Under the pieces are notes generated by a model, which was not told where the DNA came from, made no database searches, and saw nothing but the letters and a program-made list of their open reading frames with translations. A stretch of DNA of 64,000 nucleotides. Origin: Bacillota bacterium (GTDB lineage: Bacteria > Bacillota > Clostridia > Lachnospirales > Lachnospiraceae). Both the position numbers and the translations under genes were made by a program. Location: NCBI GenBank assembly GCA_023391695.1, contig JAEWAK010000037.1:124001-188000 (forward strand), given 5' to 3'. Shown in pieces: positions 15,007-23,736 of the stretch (position 1 is its first letter; each line of letters starts with the position of its first letter).

Positions 15007-16461
15007 TTACTTGAATGCCAGCTCCTTCCTTTCATTGCCGTTTCTATGATTTAAATCCAGGAAATCTTCATAGATTTCGCAAAGTAAAGCCGCATCGGAA
15101 GCCTCCGGCATCTCACAGAAGATGCGCAGAAGCGGCTCTGTCCCGGAAAACCTGGCTATGATCCATCCGCCGTTTTTAAAGTATATTTTGCAGCCGTCCA
15201 GATAAGAGATTTTATCCACAGCAAAGGGTATATCCGGGAGACATTTATCTACCAGAAGGGTTTGAAAGATTTCTTCTTTTTTCTCCTGGGTGAACTTGTA
15301 ATCCCGCTCCTCCATGTAAATGGCACCGCACTCACTTTCGATTTCACGGATGATCCGGGATAAGTTTTTACCGGTTACGGCTATCATTTCTATCAGAAGG
15401 GCTGCCGCATAGATACCGTCTTTACCGCTAATATGGCCTCTGACGGTTAAACCTCCGGAGGATTCCCCTCCGATAATGGCATTGGTTTCCTGCATTTTAG
15501 CGGATATGTATTTAAATCCGACGGGAACTTCATAACATTTCTCCCCAAAGCTTTCGGCTACCTTATCAAGCATATGGGTAGTGGCAATATTCCTCACCAC
15601 GGCTCCATGCCAGCCTTTGTACTTGACCAGGTAATAATACAGCACCACCAGCAGGTCATTGGGGTGGAGAAATCTTCCCGTATCATCAATTACCCCGATA
15701 CGGTCCGCATCGCCGTCGGTGGCTATACCGATATCCATGTTGTGGTCCACCACATAATTCTTAAGGCTTTTTAAGGTTTGTGCCGACGGGGAAGGCAGTT
15801 TTCCGCCAAATAAAGTATCGTGCCTGTCATGAATGGTATTGACTTCACATCTGGCAGTTAAAAGTATGGTTTTTAAGGAGGTTTCGCTTACCCCGTACAT
15901 AGGATCCAAGGCAATCCGTAAACCCCTGTCCTTAATAGCCTGCATGTCTATACCGCCGATAATATTATCCAGATATTCATTCAGCGGGTTAATCTCCAGG
16001 ATCAGCCCGGTTTCTACCGCTTTCTCATATTCCATGCCCGACACATCTTCCTCTTTCACATCCAGGATGTAATTCTCAATGTCCCGGGTCTGGATTTCAT
16101 CCGCATCCCTGCCTCCATAGGTAAATACCTTTATGCCATTATAGATTGCCGGATTATGACTGGCGGTAATCATCATGCCGTAATGGAGTTCATGCTTCAT
16201 TACATAATACATGATAAGAGGGGTTGGGGAAGAACGGTTAACCAGATAGGCCGTGATCCCCTCTGCGGCAAATATTTCACCGGCCCATCTCATTGCTTCC
16301 TTGGACAAAAAACGCCTGTCATACCCGATGGCGATCCCGTTTTCCGAGACACCTTCATTGATCATTTTCATTGCCAGAGCCTTTGATAACTTCTGTATGT
16401 TCGATTTGGTAAAATCTTCTCCTATTATGGCTCTCCAGCCACCTGTACCAAACTTTATCAT
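15007..16461 (-). CDS. Alpha-D-phosphohexomutase (probable GlcNAc-1-P / hexose-1-P mutase)
   Basis: 484 residues. The phosphoserine loop reads TASHNPAIYNG (Ser about 103), the metal-binding loop DGDADRIGV, the sugar-binding loop GGESSGGL, and the phosphate-binding loop RFSGTEPLLRI. It interconverts hexose 1- and 6-phosphates. It lies 26 bases after the chitobiose phosphorylase, so its most likely job is to turn the alpha-GlcNAc-1-phosphate made by that enzyme into GlcNAc-6-phosphate. In vibrios a mutase is likewise linked to chitobiose phosphorylase. Family assignment is firm; substrate preference is inferred from context. ATG at 16461 with a GGAGG site. Confidence 0.9.
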   Translation of the reverse strand: MIKFGTGGWRAIIGEDFTKSNIQKLSKALAMKMINEGVSENGIAIGYDRRFLSKEAMRWAGEIFAAEGITAYLVNRSSPTPLIMYYVMKHELHYGMMITASHNPAIYNGIKVFTYGGRDADEIQTRDIENYILDVKEEDVSGMEYEKAVETGLILEINPLNEYLDNIIGGIDMQAIKDRGLRIALDPMYGVSETSLKTILLTARCEVNTIHDRHDTLFGGKLPSPSAQTLKSLKNYVVDHNMDIGIATDGDADRIGVIDDTGRFLHPNDLLVVLYYYLVKYKGWHGAVVRNIATTHMLDKVAESFGEKCYEVPVGFKYISAKMQETNAIIGGESSGGLTVRGHISGKDGIYAAALLIEMIAVTGKNLSRIIREIESECGAIYMEERDYKFTQEKKEEIFQTLLVDKCLPDIPFAVDKISYLDGCKIYFKNGGWIIARFSGTEPLLRIFCEMPEASDAALLCEIYEDFLDLNHRNGNERKELAFK

Positions 16462-16487
16462 CCTGCAGCCTCCTTTGATTACAAAAT

Positions 16488-18881
16488 TTATCCCATGATG
16501 ATGATAATTTTATTGATTGATGTATCCTGATTTTTAAATTTTATTTCATCCACCGGGGTTCCGTTTAAAGTGACAGACTTCACTCCCTTCATAACACCGG
16601 ATGGGTTTAAGACAGTTATATCATACCGTACGCCTCTCCATTCCCTGGCAACATGGAATTCCTTCCAGTCGGCAGGAATACAGGGATCAATTGTCAGGGT
16701 ATCAAACTGGGGCCGGATCCCTAATATGTATCTGGTTACGGCAAAGTACGCCCAGCCCCCCGTACCGGTCATAAAAGGATGCCTTGCCCTGCCAAATCCC
16801 GTATGATCCCTGCCCATAATAAACTGGCAGTAGGAATAGGGTTCTGCCTCCCTGATTTCAATCAGGTCGTTCTGGTTATAAGGACATAAGGCATCGTAAA
16901 ACTTCATTGCCTTATCCCCGCGGCCCAGTACGCATTCCGCAGCCCAAGCCCAGGGATTGGGATGGCTGAAGATGGCTCCGTTTTCTTTCAGTCCCGGATA
17001 TACCCGGGTTACAAAACCGATATCTTCATCGGGCACCGTGTAAGACGGACCGTTTAGCATAATGCCATAAGGCGTGTACAGGTATTTATCGATACTGTCC
17101 ATGGCATTCCTTCCCTTATCATAAGGCGCCGCACCGGAGAGTACTGCCCAGGCATTGGATTCCAAATGGATTTTACCTTCCCTGTCCTCACTGGTTCCGA
17201 TTTTCTTACCATTTTTCGTAATTCCCCGGATATACCAGTCCTTATCCCAGAGTTCCCTGTCACAGGCCTCTTTCACTTTCTCCCGCATGGCGGTATACTT
17301 TGCTACATCTTCCGTTTTACCTAAGTAACCCGCAGCTTCCAGGAAATTACCCAAAGCCCAGTAATGTAAAAAGGATACCAGAGCACTCTCTCCCCCTCCA
17401 AGATTCAGGCAGTCATTCCAATCCGCTCTCAGTCCCTTGCAGATCCCGCTTTTTCCGACCTGTTCATAGGAAAAATCCAGGATCTTTGTCATATGTTCAT
17501 ATACGGTTCCGCTTCCTTTATCCGCATAGGTAAGTTCTTCCGTAAGAAAGGAAAATTCCCCGGTCTCCTTCACATACTCCACAATGGAGCTTACCAGCCA
17601 GAGGGCATCATCGGAGCAGGCGTCTTCGATACCGTGAATCATATCATTTTTATTAGGAGTTGGAATTACGGTCGGGGACTTAAAGGGTTTTACCGAATTG
17701 TCCGGGTCGAACCATTCCGGCTGGAATAAGTGAAGTCCATAACCGGCCGATACCAGGCCGCGAAGGAGTTCTACCAGCCTCTGGCGGCACTTTTCCGGAT
17801 TGGAATGGGGAACGGTCATGGCATCCTGCGCCGTGTCCCGGTATCCAAGTCCTGTCCTGCCCCCTACTTCTATAAAGGAGGCAAACCTTGAAAACATAAC
17901 ATTTATCTCCGCCTGGTACAGATTCCAGGTATTAATTAAGGTATTCATCCCTGGATTTGGGGTCTGTATCTGCAGTTTATTCAGTTTTTCATCCCAGAAA
18001 AAGGCTAATTCTTTCAAAGCCGTATCTATATTGTTAAAATCCGAGTACTTTTCCCTGATCCGGCAGCCGGCCTCTCGGTTGCCTTCACCAAGCATAAATA
18101 CCAGCCTAATTTCTTCCCCCGGTTTTAAGGAAATCTTTTTATGCAGGGAACCGCAGTGATTATTTCCTTTTTCAAAGGTCCCGCCGCAGATGCCTTTTTC
18201 TACTGCTGCAGGATTACTTTCCGTCCGGTACAGGCCGATAAACTTATCCCGAAGGCAGTCAAAACTGTCGGGTTCAAAATTAGCGGTAAAATACTGATAT
18301 CCAAATTCTTCGTAAAATAAATCGTGTTCAATGACACCATTTTCATAAGAGGAACCGGCAGCATAATTACTCATCTGAAAATTCCGGTTATCCATATCAA
18401 TATGGTGGTAGGAAAATTCACAATAGGAAAATACACTTAACTTTCTGGGAGCATCCCCATTATTTTTCAACTTCACATCCCAAAGTTCAACGGGATCATT
18501 AAGGGGGATAAATAAGGTCTGCTCCGCCGCAATCCCTTTATATTCGCAGGAATATTTCGAATAGGACAACCCATGACGGCATTCATATTTCGCCTCTTCC
18601 AAGGATTTCCCCACCGGCTGCCAGGATACGCTGAAATAATCCCCGGTTTCATCATCCCGGATATAGACATAATGGCCCGGCCGGTCCATGGGGATACTGT
18701 TGGCACGAAACCTTGTTATCCGGTGATATTCCGGTGATTTATAAAACATATATCCTCCGGCCGTATGGTTTAAGACCGCACACATATCCCGAACCCCTAA
18801 GTAATTGGTCCAGGAAGTTGGTAGATCCACCCGCTCGATTACATATTCCCTTTTATCATTGTCAAAATATCCATATTTCAT
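16488..18881 (-). CDS. chbP: GH94 N,N'-diacetylchitobiose phosphorylase
   Basis: 797 residues. It is far closer to Vibrio chitobiose phosphorylase than to cellobiose phosphorylase. Shared runs I recognise include MKYGYFDND at the start, GGRTGLGYRDTAQDA, CKGLRADWNDCLNLGGGES (holding the catalytic general-acid Asp) and FSHPNPWAWAAE. It cleaves (GlcNAc)2 with inorganic phosphate to alpha-GlcNAc-1-phosphate plus GlcNAc. No signal peptide, so it is cytoplasmic. A GTG at 18893 abuts the ribosome site; the ATG at 18881 gives the N-terminus seen in homologs. First gene of the phosphorylase-mutase pair, with the transporter and its regulators downstream. Confidence 0.9.
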   Translation of the reverse strand: MKYGYFDNDKREYVIERVDLPTSWTNYLGVRDMCAVLNHTAGGYMFYKSPEYHRITRFRANSIPMDRPGHYVYIRDDETGDYFSVSWQPVGKSLEEAKYECRHGLSYSKYSCEYKGIAAEQTLFIPLNDPVELWDVKLKNNGDAPRKLSVFSYCEFSYHHIDMDNRNFQMSNYAAGSSYENGVIEHDLFYEEFGYQYFTANFEPDSFDCLRDKFIGLYRTESNPAAVEKGICGGTFEKGNNHCGSLHKKISLKPGEEIRLVFMLGEGNREAGCRIREKYSDFNNIDTALKELAFFWDEKLNKLQIQTPNPGMNTLINTWNLYQAEINVMFSRFASFIEVGGRTGLGYRDTAQDAMTVPHSNPEKCRQRLVELLRGLVSAGYGLHLFQPEWFDPDNSVKPFKSPTVIPTPNKNDMIHGIEDACSDDALWLVSSIVEYVKETGEFSFLTEELTYADKGSGTVYEHMTKILDFSYEQVGKSGICKGLRADWNDCLNLGGGESALVSFLHYWALGNFLEAAGYLGKTEDVAKYTAMREKVKEACDRELWDKDWYIRGITKNGKKIGTSEDREGKIHLESNAWAVLSGAAPYDKGRNAMDSIDKYLYTPYGIMLNGPSYTVPDEDIGFVTRVYPGLKENGAIFSHPNPWAWAAECVLGRGDKAMKFYDALCPYNQNDLIEIREAEPYSYCQFIMGRDHTGFGRARHPFMTGTGGWAYFAVTRYILGIRPQFDTLTIDPCIPADWKEFHVAREWRGVRYDITVLNPSGVMKGVKSVTLNGTPVDEIKFKNQDTSINKIIIIMG

Positions 18882-18982
18882 AGGTAACTGCACCCTCCCA
18901 AATCATGATACCTTTAATTATAATCAATTTATTCTTAAAAGGTATTGCTGGTGGTGCGAATATTTGTATATAATTGTCCAAA

Positions 18983-19018
18983 ATAAAAGGCCCTTACGTC
19001 GTAAAATGTTCCGGGCCT
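18983..19018 (-). terminator. Terminator of the Opp-type operon
   Basis: AGGCCC (18988-18993) pairs with GGGCCT (19013-19018) around a loop holding a smaller TTACG/CGTAA pairing. It is followed on the minus strand by TTTTATTTT and lies just after the metallophosphoesterase stop. Confidence 0.65.
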
Positions 19019-19031
19019 CTGCTCAAAAATC

Positions 19032-19835
19032 CTATAAATCCAGTACGGTCAGAGCATCGTTGATCTCTGTTTCCAGACTCTTGCTTTGCCACTCAGAATA
19101 ATAATTGAGGCAGGAACAGATATAGGATACACCGTTTTGTACAAGCCTTTTACGAAAATGGACATGTCCCATAAGGCTGTAACGCACCGCATATTTTTCA
19201 AAAAGGGCTCCGTAATCGGCACTGCCCAAAAACGCATTAAAATAATCCCAGTTTGCCCGGCTTTGGGGAACTGTAAAATATGGATCGGTAATCATATGGG
19301 TCACCGCTATGATTTTTTTATCCCGGAAGCGCTGAAGTTTAGCCTCAAGCCGTGCCAGCATTTCAAGATGGACGTCTTTGTCATTCCGGTGCCAGTCCGC
19401 ATAGGTGGATGTCAGCCATTCTTTGCCGTTTATAGACTTCTTTTCAAAATCCTCCTGTGTGAACTTGGGGTCTCCAAAGGAATAATCATACCAGCCTGTT
19501 TCGCCGGCCAACACCCACTCCTTGCCCAGCAGAACAGGAGAATCAAGCAGGCAGAGCGGGTGACGGCGGAATTTTTCATAAAGGATTCCTGCATCTCTTC
19601 GTCCCGCAAATTGCTCCCAGATGTCATGATTGCCCGGAATAAAATAGACCGGTCGTTCCGAACCGGAGGAGAGCTTTTGAATAAAACCAACCGTCATATC
19701 GGCATTGTTGGATACATCGCCTGCAATGACCAGACAGCGCAGGTCTTTTTGGCGAATCGCTTCCGCCAGGGTTTCAAGAATCGGATAATCTTTATTTATA
19801 TCAATATGAATATCTGAAATAACACCAATTTTCAT
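19032..19835 (-). CDS. Calcineurin-like metallophosphoesterase
   Basis: 267 residues with all metal-site motifs of the superfamily in order: GVISDIHID (about 4-12), AGDVSNNA, GNHDIW, AVTHM and MGHVHFRK. Such enzymes hydrolyse phosphomono- or phosphodiesters with two metal ions. The ATG at 19835 follows AAGGAG; an ORF start 48 bases earlier has no site. Last gene of the RpiR/Opp cluster, 96 bases after the OppF-like gene. No signal peptide, so it acts in the cytoplasm, presumably on the imported ligand or a derivative. The exact substrate cannot be inferred. Confidence 0.88.
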   Translation of the reverse strand: MKIGVISDIHIDINKDYPILETLAEAIRQKDLRCLVIAGDVSNNADMTVGFIQKLSSGSERPVYFIPGNHDIWEQFAGRRDAGILYEKFRRHPLCLLDSPVLLGKEWVLAGETGWYDYSFGDPKFTQEDFEKKSINGKEWLTSTYADWHRNDKDVHLEMLARLEAKLQRFRDKKIIAVTHMITDPYFTVPQSRANWDYFNAFLGSADYGALFEKYAVRYSLMGHVHFRKRLVQNGVSYICSCLNYYSEWQSKSLETEINDALTVLDL

Positions 19836-19931
19836 AGAAAACTCCTTATATTTTTCCTGAAAAGCCGCTTTAAGACCATACAAAGCCGAAAAATCTTCCG
19901 GACAGCTCAGATTTGTTTTATCATCGCAGCT

Positions 19932-20900
19932 TTATACAAAGTGACAGCCTGCAAAATGACCGTTTCCGGTTTCTTTCATCGCCGGACATTCCTTTCTGCA
20001 GCGCTCCGCAGCGGCAAAGCAGCGGGTATGAAAGGCACAGCCCGCAGGCGGCGAAAGTGGATTTGGAACCTCTCCGTGAAGAATAATCCGTTCCCTGGGG
20101 GTATCGTCCACAGAGGGAATGGCAGACAGAAGTGCCTGCGTATAAGGGTGGCGGGGATTTTTATAAAGTTCCTCAGTCGAGCCGTATTCCACCAGTTTTC
20201 CCATATACATAACGCCGATTCTGTCACTGATATACTGCACGACATTCAGATCATGCGAAATGAACAGATAGGTCAGCTGTCTTGAAGTCTGTAACTCTTT
20301 CAGGAGATTCAAAATCTGAGATTGAATCGAAACGTCCAGTGCCGAAACCGCCTCATCCGCCACAAGAACGGCAGGTTCAAGCATCAGCGCCGCTGCAATA
20401 TTAACACGCTGTCTCTGTCCGCCGCTGAGCTCATGCGGATATTTGTTTCCCGTTCCTGCATCCAGCCCGACGGTCTCCAGCATTTCATCTATCAGGCGGG
20501 TGCGGGCTTTCGACTCATATTTGAAATGAATTTGCAACAGTTCTTCAAGCATCCGGCCGATTTTGTGCTTTGGATTCAAAGAGGCATATGGGTCCTGAAA
20601 AACCATCTGGATTTCTCGCCGGGCCCTTTTTATTTCATCACGGTTCATCTGCGAAAATTCCTTTCCCCGGTAGCAGATTTCACCGGAAGAAGGAGAAAGA
20701 ATATTTGCAAGCATCGAGCCGGCCGTTGATTTTCCGCAGCCGGATTCACCAACCAGACCAAAAATCTCACCCTTATACAGCCAAAGATTTAAGTTGTCTA
20801 CGGCGGTAATATGTTTTTTGGTAAAAAAGCTTCCGGCGTATCCGGCAGGAAAGGTCTTGCAAAGATTCTGTGCCGTCAACAGGGATTCACGCTTATCCAA
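19932..20900 (-). CDS. oppF: Oligopeptide-type ABC transporter ATPase (OppF-like)
   Basis: 322 residues. Walker A GESGCGKST, signature LSGGQRQRVNIAAAL, Walker B AVLVADEAVSALD, then the oligopeptide/dipeptide C-terminal domain with the cysteine-rich segment CAFHTRCFAAAERCRKECPA. Start is TTG at 20900, spaced from GGAGG, and overlaps the end of the OppD-like gene by 8 bases. It pairs with OppD-like to power import. Confidence 0.93.
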   Translation of the reverse strand: MDKRESLLTAQNLCKTFPAGYAGSFFTKKHITAVDNLNLWLYKGEIFGLVGESGCGKSTAGSMLANILSPSSGEICYRGKEFSQMNRDEIKRARREIQMVFQDPYASLNPKHKIGRMLEELLQIHFKYESKARTRLIDEMLETVGLDAGTGNKYPHELSGGQRQRVNIAAALMLEPAVLVADEAVSALDVSIQSQILNLLKELQTSRQLTYLFISHDLNVVQYISDRIGVMYMGKLVEYGSTEELYKNPRHPYTQALLSAIPSVDDTPRERIILHGEVPNPLSPPAGCAFHTRCFAAAERCRKECPAMKETGNGHFAGCHFV

Positions 20901-21867
20901 TCATCTCACCTCCGGCTAGATGGCAGCGCACCCGGCGCGTGCCAATCGTTTGAATTTCCGGTACAGCCTGAAAGCATATTTCCTTCGCCTCACTGCACCG
21001 GTCACAGAACGGACAGCACCCTTCCCGCCTTTTAGAAAGCGGCGCCACAATACCGGGTATACTGTGAAGCGGCTGCCCCTTCCTGCTTGCTGACGGTATA
21101 GAAAAAAGCAGTTTTTGGGTATACGGATGGAGCGGGCCGCCAAGAATTTCAGCGGTACCGCCTTCCTCTACGATGAATCCTCCGTACATGACAAGAACTC
21201 TTGTGCATATTTCCTTCACCACACCAAGATCATGTGAAATCAGCAGAACAGTGGATGAAAACTCCTTGTTCAATCCCTTGATGAGTTCCAGAATCTGAAG
21301 CTGGATCGTAACATCAAGGGCAGTGGTCGGTTCATCGGCAATCAGCAAACCGGGAGAATTGATCAATGCCATAGCAATGATAATGCGCTGTTTCATGCCG
21401 CCCGAAAGCTGATGGGGATATTCATGAAAGAGAGATCCCGCTCTGGATAGCCCCACTTTTTTCATTATAAGCAGTGCCTCCCCATTCGCTTTGGCGCGCG
21501 TGCAGGAATGATGAACAGCATATGTTTCGGCAATCTGCCTGCCGACCGGAACCAAAGGATTAAGCGCCGTCATGGGTTCCTGAAAAATCATTGAAATCTC
21601 TTTTCCGCGGATTGCACACTTTTCTTCTTCCGGAAGGGACAGAAATTCTTTTCCTCCGATTTCGATTTGGCCGCTGCATACCGCATTTTCGGGCAAAAGA
21701 CCCATAATGGAAAGTGACGTAAGGCTCTTTCCGCAGCCGGACTCGCCTACAAGTCCTATTATTTCCCCTTTTTCCGCCGTAAAGCTGACCTGCTCCAGAG
21801 CTTTATTTAAATGTACGTTGTTCTGAAAGTATACGTAAAGGTCTCTGACTTCCAGCATATTTTTCAT
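20893..21867 (-). CDS. oppD: Oligopeptide-type ABC transporter ATPase (OppD-like)
   Basis: 324 residues from the ATG at 21867 (AAGGTGG site); a longer ORF reading has no ribosome site and overlaps the permease gene. Walker A GESGCGKSLTS, signature LSGGMKQRI, Walker B LLIADEPTTALD, and the C-terminal cysteine motif CCPFCDRCSEAKEICF of oligopeptide ATPases, a likely iron-sulfur site. Second ATPase of the importer. Confidence 0.93.
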   Translation of the reverse strand: MKNMLEVRDLYVYFQNNVHLNKALEQVSFTAEKGEIIGLVGESGCGKSLTSLSIMGLLPENAVCSGQIEIGGKEFLSLPEEEKCAIRGKEISMIFQEPMTALNPLVPVGRQIAETYAVHHSCTRAKANGEALLIMKKVGLSRAGSLFHEYPHQLSGGMKQRIIIAMALINSPGLLIADEPTTALDVTIQLQILELIKGLNKEFSSTVLLISHDLGVVKEICTRVLVMYGGFIVEEGGTAEILGGPLHPYTQKLLFSIPSASRKGQPLHSIPGIVAPLSKRREGCCPFCDRCSEAKEICFQAVPEIQTIGTRRVRCHLAGGEMIG

Positions 21868-21925
21868 TGTATAACCACCTTTCCGCTGCAATTCCAAGAA
21901 TTTGTTATTCCTATTCATTGCTTTT

Positions 21926-22753
21926 TTACTGCGTGTTGTCGTTAATATCCCGCAGACCGTCACCTAAGAGGTTAAAGCCCAGAACCATCAGTGTAATCAT
22001 GATCCCGGGAATAAAAGCATACCAGGGCTGTGTGAGCAGAAAGGACTGCGCTTCATAAAGCATCTTGCCCCAGCTTGGGTCAGGCGGTTGAATACCCAGT
22101 CCCAGATAACTCAAGCCGGCTTCTGAAAGAACAGCACTGGAAAACCCCAGCGTAGCCGTCACTACCAGGGATGAGGTTATATTCGGCAGAATATGGCGGA
22201 AAATCAGAGTAAAAAGAGGAACTCCCCTTGCCTTGGCCGCTTTAATATAATCCATTTCCTTAATCTGCATGAAACCGGCCCTGGTGATGCGGCAGAACCG
22301 CGGAATGGACATAATCCCAAGCGCAAGAGCGGTATTTATAAGCCCTGTTCCGAAAATAGCAATCAGCACCAGCGCCAGAATCACACCCGGAAAAGCCATT
22401 TTGGCATCCATCAGCCGCATAATGATTTCATCTGCCGCGCCGCCAAAATACCCCGCCAGGGCACCAAACAGGAAGCCGGCAGAGAGTCCGACCGCCACGG
22501 TAAAAACTCCGACAAAAAAGACAACCTGGGAGCCTCCCAGCACACGGCTGAAAATGTCCCGCCCAAAATTGTCGGTCCCCAGCAGATGGCGAAACGAGGG
22601 ATACCTAAAACTCTCCAATGTGTTCATTTCATTCGGATCAAACGGTGTATAAAAGAAGCTGATGACCAGAAGGAGCAGGAGAAAAGTAACAAGGCAAAAT
22701 CCGATTCTGAAATTTATGTTTTTCCAATATTTTTTAAAAATATGAATCACCAC
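21926..22753 (-). CDS. oppC: Oligopeptide-type ABC transporter permease (OppC-like)
   Basis: 275 residues, about six membrane helices. The N-terminal OppC segment ends in GTDNFGRDIFSRVLGG, and the binding-protein-dependent transport loop reads IKAAKARGVPLFTLIFRHIL. Start GTG at 22753 (or the next GTG codon); the ribosome site is weak, so translation may depend on the upstream oppB-like gene 26 bases away. Confidence 0.92.
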   Translation of the reverse strand: MVIHIFKKYWKNINFRIGFCLVTFLLLLLVISFFYTPFDPNEMNTLESFRYPSFRHLLGTDNFGRDIFSRVLGGSQVVFFVGVFTVAVGLSAGFLFGALAGYFGGAADEIIMRLMDAKMAFPGVILALVLIAIFGTGLINTALALGIMSIPRFCRITRAGFMQIKEMDYIKAAKARGVPLFTLIFRHILPNITSSLVVTATLGFSSAVLSEAGLSYLGLGIQPPDPSWGKMLYEAQSFLLTQPWYAFIPGIMITLMVLGFNLLGDGLRDINDNTQ

Positions 22754-22779
22754 TTTCTGGAGTTTATAAGCCGGTCTCC

Positions 22780-23724
22780 CTATTTCCGGACACGGATTCG
22801 AGGATCAATTAACGAATAGAGCAAATCCACCAACAGATTGATCGCCACAACTGTGAAGGCCAGATAGAAAACCAGCCCCTGTACCAGCGGAAAATCCCGG
22901 TTGCCCACACCGGATATAATCAGGCGTCCGATTCCGGGGAGATTAAAGACATTTTCCACAATAATGCTGCCGCCCAAAACGTCTGTAACCATCATGCCGA
23001 GAATGGTTATGGTCGGGAGAAGTGAATTTTTCAGAACATGCCGGTACAGAACCTTTTTCTTTGTCAGTCCCTTGCTGCGTGCGGTACGCACATAATCCAT
23101 GCCCATCTGGTCAAGTAAAGTGTTTTTCAGATAACGGATTACGACCGCCGATGTTCCGACAGAAATAGTGACGGAAGGCAGCAGCAGGGAGCGCAGAGCG
23201 CCGGGAACACTCTCCGAAAAGGGGATAAAGTCTCCGGAGGGCAGCCAGTTCAGCATGACGGAAAACACCATAATCAGGAGGATTCCCAGCCAGAAGGAAG
23301 GCACCGCCACGCCGACCTGGGTCAGGGAAGAAACCAGAATTGCCGGTTTCTTCCTGTTGTTTCTGGCAAGATAAATCGAAACCGGAATAACAGAAACTAT
23401 CGTCAGAAGCAGGGTCATGACAGTCAGCGAGACTGTGACCGGCAGGCTTCGTGCTATCAGCGAGGTTACCGGGACCTGATAGCGGAGTGAATTGCCAAGG
23501 TTCCCGGTCAAGAGTCCTTTTATCCACTGCAGATACCGCTCTGCCGGCGGTTTGTTCAGACCCATCTCCTGTGACAGCGCCTGAATCTGGAGAGGGTCTG
23601 CATCTACCCCGAGAATGATATAGGCAGGATTTCCCGGAAGAATCTGAAATACGGCAAAGGTGAGCAGGGATATCAGCACAAGGGTAACCAGGACGGAAAA
23701 AATCTTTTTTAAAACATATTGCAT
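22780..23724 (-). CDS. oppB: Oligopeptide-type ABC transporter permease (OppB-like)
   Basis: 314 residues. The N-terminus FQILPGNPAYIILG is the OppB/DppB hallmark, and the transport loop reads VRTARSKGLTKKKVLYRHVL. ATG at 23724, only 12 bases after the binding-protein stop. Forms the membrane channel with OppC-like. Confidence 0.93.
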   Translation of the reverse strand: MQYVLKKIFSVLVTLVLISLLTFAVFQILPGNPAYIILGVDADPLQIQALSQEMGLNKPPAERYLQWIKGLLTGNLGNSLRYQVPVTSLIARSLPVTVSLTVMTLLLTIVSVIPVSIYLARNNRKKPAILVSSLTQVGVAVPSFWLGILLIMVFSVMLNWLPSGDFIPFSESVPGALRSLLLPSVTISVGTSAVVIRYLKNTLLDQMGMDYVRTARSKGLTKKKVLYRHVLKNSLLPTITILGMMVTDVLGGSIIVENVFNLPGIGRLIISGVGNRDFPLVQGLVFYLAFTVVAINLLVDLLYSLIDPRIRVRK

Positions 23725-23736
23725 GTTATAAGCTCC

